From Actinomycetes bacterium (GTDB taxonomy: Bacteria; Actinomycetota; Aquicultoria; Aquicultorales; Aquicultoraceae), in assembly GCA_021794835.1 (NCBI GenBank), contig JAJYQA010000021.1, positions 1 through 34,019 on the forward strand: a DNA stretch of 34,019 nt, read 5' to 3'. Positions 1-7,400 of this stretch are shown here, piece by piece (within the stretch, counting starts at the first letter, position 1; each line of letters starts with the position of its first letter). The notes under the pieces are model-generated. The model did no database searches, had not been told where the DNA came from, and saw only the letters and a program-made list of their open reading frames with translations. Made by a program: the position numbers and the translations under genes.

Positions 1-54
1 CATCCCGGCTACTCTTCTGTCAGTTGTTTTCCTGGTTTTAAAAATTGCCTTCAA
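1..54 (-). CDS. 5' end of an unidentified gene (partial)
   Basis: A strong Shine-Dalgarno site, AAAGGAGG (GGAGG at 64-68 on the minus strand), lies nine bases upstream of a TTG codon at 54-52. The frame stays open for 18 codons to the window edge and reads MKAIFKTRKTTDRRVAGM. The basic N-terminus is too short to assign to a family. The gene is divergent from the TPR gene at 440 and shares its upstream region. That this is a real start rests on the RBS and the open frame only. Confidence 0.5.
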   Translation of the reverse strand, partial: MKAIFKTRKTTDRRVAGM

Positions 55-160
55 AATATTTCACCTCCTTTTTGATAGAGTAAAAAGTACTAGCGGTATA
101 GCTTAATATGGGGCTACAGTATTGCTATCATTAATATAGATGGTATCCTCTAAGTACCAC

Positions 161-187
161 GATATACTCTAGATATCGCAACGTCAA
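161..187 (-). promoter_or_regulatory. Possible minus-strand promoter overlapped by a palindrome
   Basis: On the minus strand TTGACG (187-182) is followed after 15 bases by TATATC (166-161). The spacer is shorter than optimal. The palindrome at 160-178 covers the -10 side, as expected of an operator. It would serve the partial gene at 1-54. Confidence 0.3.
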
Positions 188-256
188 TACCCATGGCGGT
201 ATCCATTAAAAATACCGCTAGAGTATCTATGGCATTGCAGCTTAGTAACTATTGAT

Positions 257-285
257 TTGCTTAATAGCGTGATATGTCGTATACT
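257..285 (+). promoter_or_regulatory. Possible sigma-70 promoter for the TPR/NHL pair
   Basis: TTGCTT (257-262) and TATACT (280-285) are separated by exactly 17 bases. The -10 matches consensus at five of six positions and the -35 at three. Transcription from here would give a 5' leader of roughly 150 bases before the ATG at 440. No known riboswitch was recognised in that leader. Confidence 0.35.
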
Positions 286-439
286 TAATTTAATTTCGGA
301 AGGTATAACCATAGTATAAGTACTTCGTACTTGAGCTGGGTTCTAAGGAAGAGCTAGCTGTAAAATCCAGAAGTTCACGCAAAAATTTTTAATTAAAACT
401 TGAATAAGCAATAAAAGCGAAAGAAGTGATGGAGAGGCT

Positions 440-1120
440 ATGGGAGAAAAAACTGAAGACCCTCAAGAGCGTCCAGCCGACACCGAGCAAAAGGTTCAAA
501 GAAGTACAGCTGATTACTGGTTACCCAGGTTGATTGGCGTAGCAGTAATCATAGCTTTAATTCTGGTTGCAGCTATAATCAACCAAATATTTGCAACTAG
601 AAACAATCCTACAATGGAGGACGCACAGATTGCCCAGATTCAAGAAAAATTAAAGGTAAATCCAGGCGATTACGGGCTTAATGTTGATCTCGGTAACGCT
701 TATCTTGAATTTAAAGAATACGACAAAGCAATCGCCCAATTCCAAAAAATAGGAAAGCTTTACCCAAAAGTAGGCGTCTATCATTATGGCCTGGCAAAGG
801 TATACTACGAGCAAGGTAAAACCGATAAAGCCCTTGCTGAGCTTAATGCCAGTTTGAAAAAGTTCCCATGGGATGCCGGGAGCAACCTCCTGTTGGGAGA
901 GATTCTCTTAGATAAAAAGGAGTACTCTAAAGCAGAAGAAGCTTTTAAAAAGTTAACCCAGTCCGACCCGACACTGGCCGATAGCCACTATCTGCTGGGA
1001 GTGACCTATGAGAAACAGGGGCGAAATGACCTGGCAATAAATGAGTATCGGGAGGCCTTGCGGCTGTACCCTAATTACAACAAAGCCAGTGAAAGCCTTA
1101 AAAGGTTGGAGAGAAAATAA
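440..1120 (+). CDS. Membrane-anchored TPR-repeat protein
   Basis: The 226-residue protein has a short charged N-terminus (residues 1-30), one membrane span (about 31-51) and a soluble region of about four tetratricopeptide repeats (roughly 78-211, with the usual G-Y-A spacing such as LGNAYLEFKEYDKAI). The topology puts the TPRs on the outside, where they would act as a protein-binding scaffold. GGAG at 431-434 supports the ATG at 440. The gene sits 38 bases before the NHL-repeat gene and faces two multihaem cytochromes, so a role in assembling or docking an electron-transfer complex is possible. TPR proteins of this shape (NrfG/CcmI-like) occur in cytochrome maturation, but no haem-lyase motif is present. 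The exact role is unknown. Confidence 0.8.
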   Translation: MGEKTEDPQERPADTEQKVQRSTADYWLPRLIGVAVIIALILVAAIINQIFATRNNPTMEDAQIAQIQEKLKVNPGDYGLNVDLGNAYLEFKEYDKAIAQFQKIGKLYPKVGVYHYGLAKVYYEQGKTDKALAELNASLKKFPWDAGSNLLLGEILLDKKEYSKAEEAFKKLTQSDPTLADSHYLLGVTYEKQGRNDLAINEYREALRLYPNYNKASESLKRLERK

Positions 1121-1158
1121 CTTCGAGATAAAAATATGTTTAGCTGGGGGGAATTCTT

Positions 1159-2148
1159 TTGCGGTATAAGACGGTTGTTTTAAGCACCATATTGACCCTG
1201 CTTATTGGGGTACTTTTGGTTCTTTTCTATATTTACTTCACCCTCGTCGGCAAACTTCCGGTAATGGGTGAGCAGGTTTCCAACCCGAAGGGGATTATTC
1301 ACATCCTATCCATCTACGGCTACGGCAAGAAACCGGGGGAGCTCTTAAATGGTCCAACCGGTGTTGCCGCCGACAGAGAGGGCAGGATTTTTATATCTGA
1401 TACGCAGCATAAGCGAGTGCTAATCTTTGATGAAAGAGGGGTTTTTCTAGGCAGGTTAGGAACTTTCGGCAATCAACGAGGACAGCTCAGCCAGCCAGAC
1501 GGTATCGCCACAGGACCGGACGGAACGATCTACGTGTGCGACCCAGGCAGAAATGCCGTATTAGCTTTTGGCTCCGACTTAAAATTTAAAAACGAGATCG
1601 ACAATGAGCAAATTCCCCTTGCGGTTTTGGATGCCGGAGACAGGCTCTACGTATTGGGCTATGACCACCTCAGCATATACGATAAGAATTTCCGCCTGCT
1701 TACAAAAATAGGTAAACGGGGAAAAGACATCGGCGATTTTGATTTTCCCCACGGTATAGCCATTCTAAGGAACGGCAATATTGTAGTATCGGATGGTAAC
1801 AATATGCGGCTTGTAGCCTACAAAAGTGGCACCAACAAGGCGGCTTGGGTGGTTGGCGAGCCTCCAAAAAAAATGGACACCGAGCAGCGTAAATTCGGCC
1901 TTCCGGTAGGTATAGCTTTAGACAATAACGACAATATTTACGTGATGGACGCGCTTCGCAGTACAGTGCATATTTACAGCCCGGACGGAAAGAAACTTGC
2001 GGAATACGGCGAGATGGGCGACCGCGAGGGACAATTTAACTACCCTTCTGATATAGCTTATTTAGGAGGAGATAAATTCGCAATCTCAGATACAATGAAC
2101 AACCGGGTCCAAATAGTGAGAATTGCCGCTCCGGCGCAGGGGCAGTAA
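1159..2148 (+). CDS. Membrane-anchored NHL-repeat beta-propeller protein
   Basis: This is a 329-residue protein with a TTG start preceded at seven bases by GGGGGG (1146-1151). Residues 7-29 form a signal anchor. The rest contains five to six NHL-type blades (for example near residues 65-95, 111-138, 194-220, 247-277 and 293-320), with the recurring pattern P-x-G-(I/V)-A ... D-x-x-x-x-R-V. NHL propellers are scaffold or ligand-binding domains and often sit beside multihaem cytochromes in extracellular-electron-transfer loci. It follows the TPR gene and ends 22 bases from the convergent stop of the second cytochrome gene. It has no CXXCH motif itself, so it is not a haem protein. A structural or docking role is inferred from context. 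Confidence 0.8.
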   Translation: MRYKTVVLSTILTLLIGVLLVLFYIYFTLVGKLPVMGEQVSNPKGIIHILSIYGYGKKPGELLNGPTGVAADREGRIFISDTQHKRVLIFDERGVFLGRLGTFGNQRGQLSQPDGIATGPDGTIYVCDPGRNAVLAFGSDLKFKNEIDNEQIPLAVLDAGDRLYVLGYDHLSIYDKNFRLLTKIGKRGKDIGDFDFPHGIAILRNGNIVVSDGNNMRLVAYKSGTNKAAWVVGEPPKKMDTEQRKFGLPVGIALDNNDNIYVMDALRSTVHIYSPDGKKLAEYGEMGDREGQFNYPSDIAYLGGDKFAISDTMNNRVQIVRIAAPAQGQ

Positions 2149-2170
2149 GGTAATAAGGTAATTATTTATT

Positions 2171-3259
2171 TTATTTATTTGCATGACATCTTTTGCAGAA
2201 ATCCTTAGGGCTGCTGGTTTTATTATGACAACTTCGGCACCGCTCTCCGGCCCCCGGGTCATTACCGGCAATGGCGTGCAGTCTTTTCCAATCTATTCCC
2301 ACGTGCCCATTCGGGAAGTCATGGCATTTATTGCAGAATAACTTTAAATCATGACAGCGGAGGCAGAGCTGTTTTTTATCAAAAGCTGCTTCTTTAGCAT
2401 GCAGTACTTTACCTGTAGCCCAATCAGGTGGATGCGGTAGCTCGATTCCATGGCAGTCTATACAAATTTTAACGGGGTGACAGCCCCGGCAATTTTCTAG
2501 TTTCTTGATCTCGACAGTTGGGTAAACGAGCTTGCTATTCTTTTCTGCAACAGTACCGATATCTTTGACGTGGCAAACTTTACATTCGCCCGCTACTTTC
2601 TTATTGTCGTGGCATTTAAGGCAGACATTCATCACCGCTTTTGCCGGCGATGTTTTAGAGGCCGCGCCTTTATTCCGGTGCTCTATAATATGGCAGGTAA
2701 GGCATCTCTCGCCTGTTTTCAAAAAATCGCTATGCCTTATTCTTATATTTGATACCGTAACGGTCTTGGCCATAATATTTTCATGACATTTAAGGCAAGT
2801 TACGTTATCCACGGTAGTCTCTCTGGGCGAGCTAGATTTCAATTTAGCTACCGCATTCAGCAGTCCGGCTGTTCTCTTTATCGAGTAAATCCTAACATCA
2901 TCAAAACGCTCAGCAGAAAATAGTAAGAAGTTAAAGAAGCCGGGTTTTTGGTGGCACGACCTGCAATCAATATTTAAGCTTGTCCTGGGCAAGGTCAAAG
3001 GATGACCGGATACTTTCGCAACTTCATATTGCTTGTGGGCGCCATGACAAAGGTTACAGAATCCTTGCTGGGTAGTCGCAACCGAAAAACCAGCTGCAAG
3101 AAGCGCGAAAAACGAGCTGAAGATAAGTATAAAAATAGAAAAGGAGACAAGGACCTGCCGTGGGCTAGTTTTTTCCTTCCTGGACTCTGCTTTGCCCGGT
3201 AAGAACAAAAGCACGATAACCAGCAGTATTAAAACAACAATAATAATAGCGCCCAGCAA
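2171..3259 (-). CDS. Membrane-anchored 12-haem c-type cytochrome (second of pair)
   Basis: The 362-residue protein has two hydrophobic segments (about 2-20 and 37-60) and then 12 CXXCH haem-binding motifs, the first (CNLCH) at residues 68-72. The first two motifs and the segment after them resemble the NapC/NirT quinol-oxidising fold, so it may take electrons from the quinone pool and pass them outward along the haem chain. Coordinates start at TTG 3259, the nearest ordinary start codon, but this TTG has no SD site. The frame stays open upstream to a CTG at 3370-3368, which is preceded by AGAGGTGAT overlapping the stop of the upstream cytochrome gene. Translation therefore probably starts there, adding 37 residues. 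Its partner at 3378-4343 is a paralogue. Confidence 0.88.
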   Translation of the reverse strand: MLGAIIIVVLILLVIVLLFLPGKAESRKEKTSPRQVLVSFSIFILIFSSFFALLAAGFSVATTQQGFCNLCHGAHKQYEVAKVSGHPLTLPRTSLNIDCRSCHQKPGFFNFLLFSAERFDDVRIYSIKRTAGLLNAVAKLKSSSPRETTVDNVTCLKCHENIMAKTVTVSNIRIRHSDFLKTGERCLTCHIIEHRNKGAASKTSPAKAVMNVCLKCHDNKKVAGECKVCHVKDIGTVAEKNSKLVYPTVEIKKLENCRGCHPVKICIDCHGIELPHPPDWATGKVLHAKEAAFDKKQLCLRCHDLKLFCNKCHDFPNGHVGIDWKRLHAIAGNDPGAGERCRSCHNKTSSPKDFCKRCHANK

Positions 3260-3377
3260 GACTATAAAGTCAAGCAGGTTTGCTTGCGGATTTTCTATAA
3301 CCTTAGTAATGCGACCCAGACTAAATAGGTTTATAAATTTATCTTTCGCCAGATCAAATGAGCCTAACAGGAATATA

Positions 3378-4343
3378 TCACCTCTTCATAACATCTATTC
3401 CTAGTACTTTTTTGATCGTAGCCGGGGATGGATGAATATGCTTTATATGGCACGAATCACAATCCTCGGTTTTATGGCAGTTAAGGCATTTATCCTTTCC
3501 TATGCGCTTAGCTTCTTTTGGATGGAGCGGCAAGAAATTATCTGGGTGCGGCATTTTCGTCTGATGACAATTAGTGCAAAAGCTCTCGGCATGGCAGCCC
3601 AAACAAGCTTTTCGGTCCGATTTTGCTTCATCTCCATGGTATAAAAGCCAATCATCGGGGTGGGGCAGGGTTGAATCATGGCATTTTCTACAGAGGTTTC
3701 CTGAATGACAGCTCGTACAAGTTCGAAGGTCCCCCGCACCGTGAAGCGTTTTCCAGTTCTTACCATGCGTTATTTGCCACGCCCCCTTCTCGGCTACAAA
3801 TCGCCCCTTTGTTTTGCTATGGCATGTATCACAATCTTCGCTAAGCCCATTTTTCTTATGGCAGACAATGCATGACCCCATGCTGGGATGAGTTGGGTTG
3901 GTCGTTGCTTTGCCGTGCGCAACGGTATTATGGCAATCTGTGCAACGGCCACCATTTTGAAGAATTCCTTTATGGCTGACCGTTATGCCGTTTCGCGTGA
4001 TCGTTTTTTTGATATCTGCGGAGTGACAGCCCTCACATGCCTCGTTTTCAACACGCGCCTTGATCGGCCGATCGTAAGAATTAAAGACATAGGATACCAC
4101 CCAAGCGTTAAATTTTGCACGTGTTGTAAACGGCGATTCCTCTGAGGATGTATGGCAACTTGCACAGTTATATTTTTTATGAGGTGATTTCGCCCAGGCG
4201 CTTGCCTCCTGGCTATGGCATATGCTGCAGGAAACTGCAGGATAATAGGGCAATGGGACGATGAGTACAAAAAATACTACCGATACTATCCCCAGGAAAA
4301 TTGCGGTCGATATAAGTATTTTTTTTAGGGTTATCTTTCTCAT
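3378..4343 (-). CDS. Membrane-anchored 12-haem c-type cytochrome (first of pair)
   Basis: This 321-residue protein has one N-terminal membrane span (about 9-30) and 12 CXXCH motifs beginning with CSICH at residues 39-43. Several haem motifs are followed by PHPDDW or PHPDNF-like segments, which are also found in the neighbouring cytochrome, so the two are related. The N-terminal two-haem region is NapC/NirT-like. The likely role is electron transfer from membrane quinol to outer acceptors; the terminal acceptor cannot be read from sequence. The ATG at 4343 is three bases after the stop of the YerC-like gene, so translation is probably coupled. Its own stop overlaps the likely SD of the next cytochrome gene. 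Confidence 0.9.
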   Translation of the reverse strand: MRKITLKKILISTAIFLGIVSVVFFVLIVPLPYYPAVSCSICHSQEASAWAKSPHKKYNCASCHTSSEESPFTTRAKFNAWVVSYVFNSYDRPIKARVENEACEGCHSADIKKTITRNGITVSHKGILQNGGRCTDCHNTVAHGKATTNPTHPSMGSCIVCHKKNGLSEDCDTCHSKTKGRFVAEKGAWQITHGKNWKTLHGAGDLRTCTSCHSGNLCRKCHDSTLPHPDDWLLYHGDEAKSDRKACLGCHAESFCTNCHQTKMPHPDNFLPLHPKEAKRIGKDKCLNCHKTEDCDSCHIKHIHPSPATIKKVLGIDVMKR

Positions 4344-4346
4344 TTA

Positions 4347-4649
4347 CTAGTTCTCTGCTCCCTTTATCCTTTCAAGAACAAGCCGGTAGCCGTCCGCACC
4401 GTACTCGAGGTACCTTTTCACTCTTGAGATGGTAGCCGTGCTTGCGCCGGTATCCTGTGCAATATCCTGGTATGTTTCACCAGCGGCAAGCTTTTTGGCA
4501 ACGGCCCATCTTTGAGCCATGGATTTTATCTCAGCTATCGTGCACAAATCTTCGAAGAATTTATAGGCTTCTTTTCTATTTTTTAGAGATAGTACTGCAT
4601 CAAATAGTTCGTCTGCTTGGTCTGTTTTTATCCTCTCGTCAATTGCCAA
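4347..4649 (-). CDS. yerC: YerC/TrpR-family DNA-binding regulator
   Basis: The 100-residue protein matches the YerC/YecD branch of the TrpR superfamily. It has a helical N-terminal half and a helix-turn-helix at about residues 58-81 (ETYQDIAQDTGASTATISRV). The TTG start at 4649 is supported by GGAGGT eight bases upstream. The gene lies three bases before the first 12-haem cytochrome gene and probably shares its transcript. YerC proteins are widespread in Gram-positive bacteria and their ligand and targets are poorly known. Control of its own cytochrome operon is an inference from the arrangement. Confidence 0.85.
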   Translation of the reverse strand: MAIDERIKTDQADELFDAVLSLKNRKEAYKFFEDLCTIAEIKSMAQRWAVAKKLAAGETYQDIAQDTGASTATISRVKRYLEYGADGYRLVLERIKGAEN

Positions 4650-4689
4650 CTTATGACACCTCCAGAGGCTTATGTTTCTAACGCATTAA

Positions 4690-4746
4690 ATCTTTATTAT
4701 TTTAGCATAAAAAAAGCAGACCGGAAGTAAAGTAACTTTAGTGCTG
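4690..4746 (-). terminator. Possible terminator after the FAH-family gene
   Basis: Downstream of the stop at 4747 the minus strand carries an imperfect hairpin, ACTAAAG/CTTTACT, followed by GGTCTGC and seven T residues. The stem has a mismatch, so termination is uncertain. The run separates the end of the amino-acid operon from the yerC-cytochrome operon. Confidence 0.3.
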
Positions 4747-5505
4747 TCAGACCTTAATGACCTTATTCCTTAGCGTCCCAATGCCCTCAATGGTTATTTC
4801 CAGCTCGTCTCCGGGAACTATTGGTCCTACGCCGGGCGGGGTCCCGGTTAGGATAACGTCGCTCGGGCAAAGAGTCATGACGTATGAGATAAAGGACACG
4901 AGAAACTCGGGCTTAAAATGCATATTAGAGGTATTTGAAGATTGCTTAACTTCACCGTTTAGTTTTAGCTCGATGTCAAGATGATACGGTTCAATGTCGG
5001 TTACTACGTACGGTCCGATCGGGCAGAATGTATCAAAGCCCTTTGCCCTGGTCCATTGCCCATCTTTCTTTTGCAGATCGCGCGCGGTTACATCGTTTGC
5101 GCATGTATATCCAAGAATATGGTTTAAGGCCTTTGTGGTGGGAACATGCCTTGTCGTATCCTTTATAACTACGGCCAGCTCGGCCTCATACTCAATCCAC
5201 TTACTCATGCTGGGGTAGATTATGTCGTCATTGGTGCCTATTACAGTTGATTGGGGCTTTAAGAAAATCAGAGGCTCCTCAGGCATCTCCATATTTAGCT
5301 CGCGCGCATGGTCCGTGTAGTTCAAGCCGACCGCCACTATCTTTGACGGTATTACCGGCTCTAGAAGCCTAACCTCCTTAAGGGAATACACCTTCTCGGT
5401 AGACGTGAACGGGTTAAAAGGAGTGCCATCGATCAGCCTGACCATGTCACCTTCGAGAATTCCGTAAGCAATCGGCCCACCGTACGAGAACCGGACGAAC
5501 TTCAA
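4747..5505 (-). CDS. Fumarylacetoacetate hydrolase (FAH) family enzyme
   Basis: The start is TTG at 5505, with GGAGGAGG nine bases upstream, giving 252 residues, the usual length for bacterial FAH-family proteins. A longer frame to 5562 adds a hydrophobic stretch without an SD site and is rejected. The metal-binding acids are visible at E107 and E109 (EYEAEL) and D138 (ANDVTARD), with H66 in VGLNYTDHA. Family members include acylpyruvases, oxaloacetate decarboxylases, oxaloacetate tautomerases and aromatic-pathway hydrolases, and sequence alone does not choose between them. It is the last gene of the branched-chain operon, 70 bases after cimA. This context favours a housekeeping oxaloacetate or acylpyruvate role over aromatic degradation. 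Confidence 0.85.
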   Translation of the reverse strand: MKFVRFSYGGPIAYGILEGDMVRLIDGTPFNPFTSTEKVYSLKEVRLLEPVIPSKIVAVGLNYTDHARELNMEMPEEPLIFLKPQSTVIGTNDDIIYPSMSKWIEYEAELAVVIKDTTRHVPTTKALNHILGYTCANDVTARDLQKKDGQWTRAKGFDTFCPIGPYVVTDIEPYHLDIELKLNGEVKQSSNTSNMHFKPEFLVSFISYVMTLCPSDVILTGTPPGVGPIVPGDELEITIEGIGTLRNKVIKV

Positions 5506-5575
5506 GATAAACAGCCTCCTCCAAAGTAAAACTGCTGTCAGCAATATCGAAATCTCGACCAATAGTGTTATAAGG

Positions 5576-7201
5576 CTAACTTTTCTTTACTGCTTCACCA
5601 TTTAATATACCGATACCGTTCGGTCCATCCTCCACATGTACCTTTTTATGCATAAGACCGTATTCGATACTATCAACTAGAGCCTGCCAGCTTGCCTCGA
5701 TGATGTTCTCTGAAACGCCGATCGTGCCCCAGGTTTTTTGCCCGTCGCCGCTCTCAATAAGAACCCTGGTTATGGCAGCAGTACCTTTTTTCTCATCAAG
5801 CACGCGGACCTTAAAGTCGTTAAGCTCGATATCGGCAATTGCCGGATAGACAGACTCAATGGCCTTTCTTAAAGCTGCGTCAAGAGCGTTAACGGGGCCG
5901 TTTCCTTCTGCGGTCTCGATAACTGTTTTGCCGCCAACTTCAAGCTTTATAGTTGCCTCGCTTGCCACCTTGCCGTCTTCGCGCTTCTCCATAATTACCC
6001 TGAACCGCTTAAGCTTAAAGAACTGGGAATGTATCCCCAGTGATTTACGCAAGAATATCTCAAGGGATGCATCGGCCGCCTCGAAATGATAGCCGACATG
6101 CTCAAGGCCCTTTATTCGATTAAGAATATCGTTTACTTTATGCGGCTCTTCGGAAAGATCGATACCAAGTTCTTGCGCTTTAAGTACAATCGTGCTTCTG
6201 CCGGCAAGCTCGGATACGACAACCCTTTGGATATTCCCTACGAGGCCTGGGTCGACATGCGCATAGCCCTTCTTCTCGCGCTCGACCGCGCTTGTATGTA
6301 ACCCCGCCTTATGCGCAAACGCGCTATAGCCTACATATGCCTGATGAGGATAAGGGCTTAGATTGGCGATCTCGCTTACGAAGTTTGATACCTCGGTAAG
6401 CAGTTTAAGTTGCTCCGGTGAAACAACTTCGATACCCAGCTTTAGTTGAAGCGCAGGTATTACCGAGCAGAGATTTGCATTTCCGCACCGCTCGCCATAT
6501 CCATTAATTGTACCCTGCACCTGAGTTGCGCCTGCCTGAACAGCGATTATCGAGTTTGCAACAGCACACTCCGAGTCGTTATGTGTATGTATCCCAATCG
6601 GGGTCTTAACCTTTTGCATTACCGACTCGATGATATCCTTTATTTCAAATGGCATCGTCCCGCCGTTGGTATCGCACGGCACAAGCCAATCGGCCCCCGC
6701 GTCTTCTGCCGCCTTGAGTGTTGCCATGGCATAATCCGGGTCATCCTTATATCCATCGAAGAAGTGCTCTGCATCAAAGAACACTTCAAGACCATTCTTC
6801 TTTAGATAAGCAACCGAGTCGGCGATCATATTGAGGTTTTCTTCGGGGGTCGTCCGCAACGCCCGCTCGACATGGATTTTCCAGCACTTGCCGACAATAC
6901 ATGCACCGGCAGCACTGCTTGCAACAAGGGCTTTTAAATTGAAATCATCTTCGGCTTTGATATTTTTTCTGCGGGTGCTTCCAAAAGCAATAATTTTTGC
7001 GTTTTTAAGTTTCAGGTCGCGGACGCGTTTAAAAAACTCAGTATCCTTTGGATTAGAGCCTGGGAAACCGCCCTCGATATAATGAATGCCGAGCTTATCC
7101 AGCTCGCGGGTAATTTTCAGTTTATCCGTTACGGAAAACGATAGTCTCTCGCGCTGCGAACCATCCCTTAGCGTTGTGTCGTAGAGTTTGACCTCTGGCA
7201 T
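5576..7201 (-). CDS. cimA: (R)-citramalate synthase
   Basis: This 541-residue member of the isopropylmalate/homocitrate synthase family is of the CimA type. It condenses acetyl-CoA with pyruvate to citramalate, the first step of threonine-independent isoleucine synthesis. The N-terminus has YDTTLRDGSQRE (metal ligand near D8), the metal-binding HTHND lies at 205-209, and TINGYGERCGNANLCS at about 231-246 is typical of this branch rather than of LeuA. The C-terminal portion (about 400-541) is a LeuA-type dimerisation/regulatory domain, suggesting feedback by isoleucine. The ATG at 7201 has a weak upstream AAGGGA. It lies between ilvE and the FAH-family gene. LeuCD and LeuB, encoded upstream, could supply the next two steps. 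Confidence 0.93.
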   Translation of the reverse strand: MPEVKLYDTTLRDGSQRERLSFSVTDKLKITRELDKLGIHYIEGGFPGSNPKDTEFFKRVRDLKLKNAKIIAFGSTRRKNIKAEDDFNLKALVASSAAGACIVGKCWKIHVERALRTTPEENLNMIADSVAYLKKNGLEVFFDAEHFFDGYKDDPDYAMATLKAAEDAGADWLVPCDTNGGTMPFEIKDIIESVMQKVKTPIGIHTHNDSECAVANSIIAVQAGATQVQGTINGYGERCGNANLCSVIPALQLKLGIEVVSPEQLKLLTEVSNFVSEIANLSPYPHQAYVGYSAFAHKAGLHTSAVEREKKGYAHVDPGLVGNIQRVVVSELAGRSTIVLKAQELGIDLSEEPHKVNDILNRIKGLEHVGYHFEAADASLEIFLRKSLGIHSQFFKLKRFRVIMEKREDGKVASEATIKLEVGGKTVIETAEGNGPVNALDAALRKAIESVYPAIADIELNDFKVRVLDEKKGTAAITRVLIESGDGQKTWGTIGVSENIIEASWQALVDSIEYGLMHKKVHVEDGPNGIGILNGEAVKKS

Positions 7202-7216
7202 GAATAATCAGTCCCT

Positions 7217-7295
7217 TGTTCCTAGTACTGGAACACATTAATTATTATGTCGTTGTAAGTAAAGCGAAGGCTTTACTTGCTCTTCGCAATTACAA
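7217..7295. repeat. Cluster of short perfect hairpins between ilvE and cimA
   Basis: TGTTCC/GGAACA (7217-7222/7230-7235) and AAGTAAAGC/GCTTTACTT (7257-7265/7270-7278, loop GAAG) are perfect inverted repeats. TTGTAA (7253-7258) pairs with TTACAA (7290-7295), and GCGAAG (7264-7269) with CTTCGC (7283-7288), giving alternative folds. No U-tract follows on the minus strand, so this looks more like a processing or folding element than a terminator. Confidence 0.5.
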
Positions 7296-7330
7296 TTCAC
7301 CATATTATCTATTCACTTGTACTGCAGAAG

Positions 7331-7400
7331 GCCCGATTTATCGGGCAACTATATTCTTCCTGTTCGCCGGCTCACTAGCTCACCGGCTCCTACGTGCTCC
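7331..7400 (-). repeat. Dispersed repeat with GCCCGAT hairpin, copy 1 (ilvE 3' end)
   Basis: The hairpin GCCCGATTTATCGGGC (7331-7346) is followed by AACTATATT and a stutter of GCTCACC-like words. It matches the elements at 17222 and 26231 in the same orientation. The ilvE stop codon (7351-7349) and the last dozen ilvE codons lie inside it. Confidence 0.7.

Larger units (their letters stand above)
55..439. promoter_or_regulatory. Divergent intergenic region with nested inverted repeats
   Basis: This 385-base AT-rich gap separates two divergent genes and has no convincing ORF. TAGCGGTAT (91-99) is matched perfectly by ATACCGCTA (212-220). ATACTCTAG (164-172) is matched by CTAGAGTAT (218-226). 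CGATAT (160-165) and ATATCG (173-178) form a compact palindrome. GCGGTAT/ATACCGC (196-202/212-218) forms a local hairpin, and AAGTAC/GTACTT (318-323/327-332) forms another. The pentamer GGTAT or its complement occurs at 95, 142, 187, 198, 212 and 302. The arrangement resembles operator sites in a shared promoter region; this function is inference. Confidence 0.5.

Noticed and set aside
292-439. Riboswitch in the leader of the TPR gene
   Set aside because: I looked for cyclic-dinucleotide-type riboswitch signatures because of the nearby cytochromes; no conserved core could be matched.
5506-5562. Hydrophobic N-terminal extension of the FAH-family protein as a membrane anchor
   Set aside because: A much better TTG start with GGAGGAGG lies at 5505; the extension covers that SD site and is intergenic.
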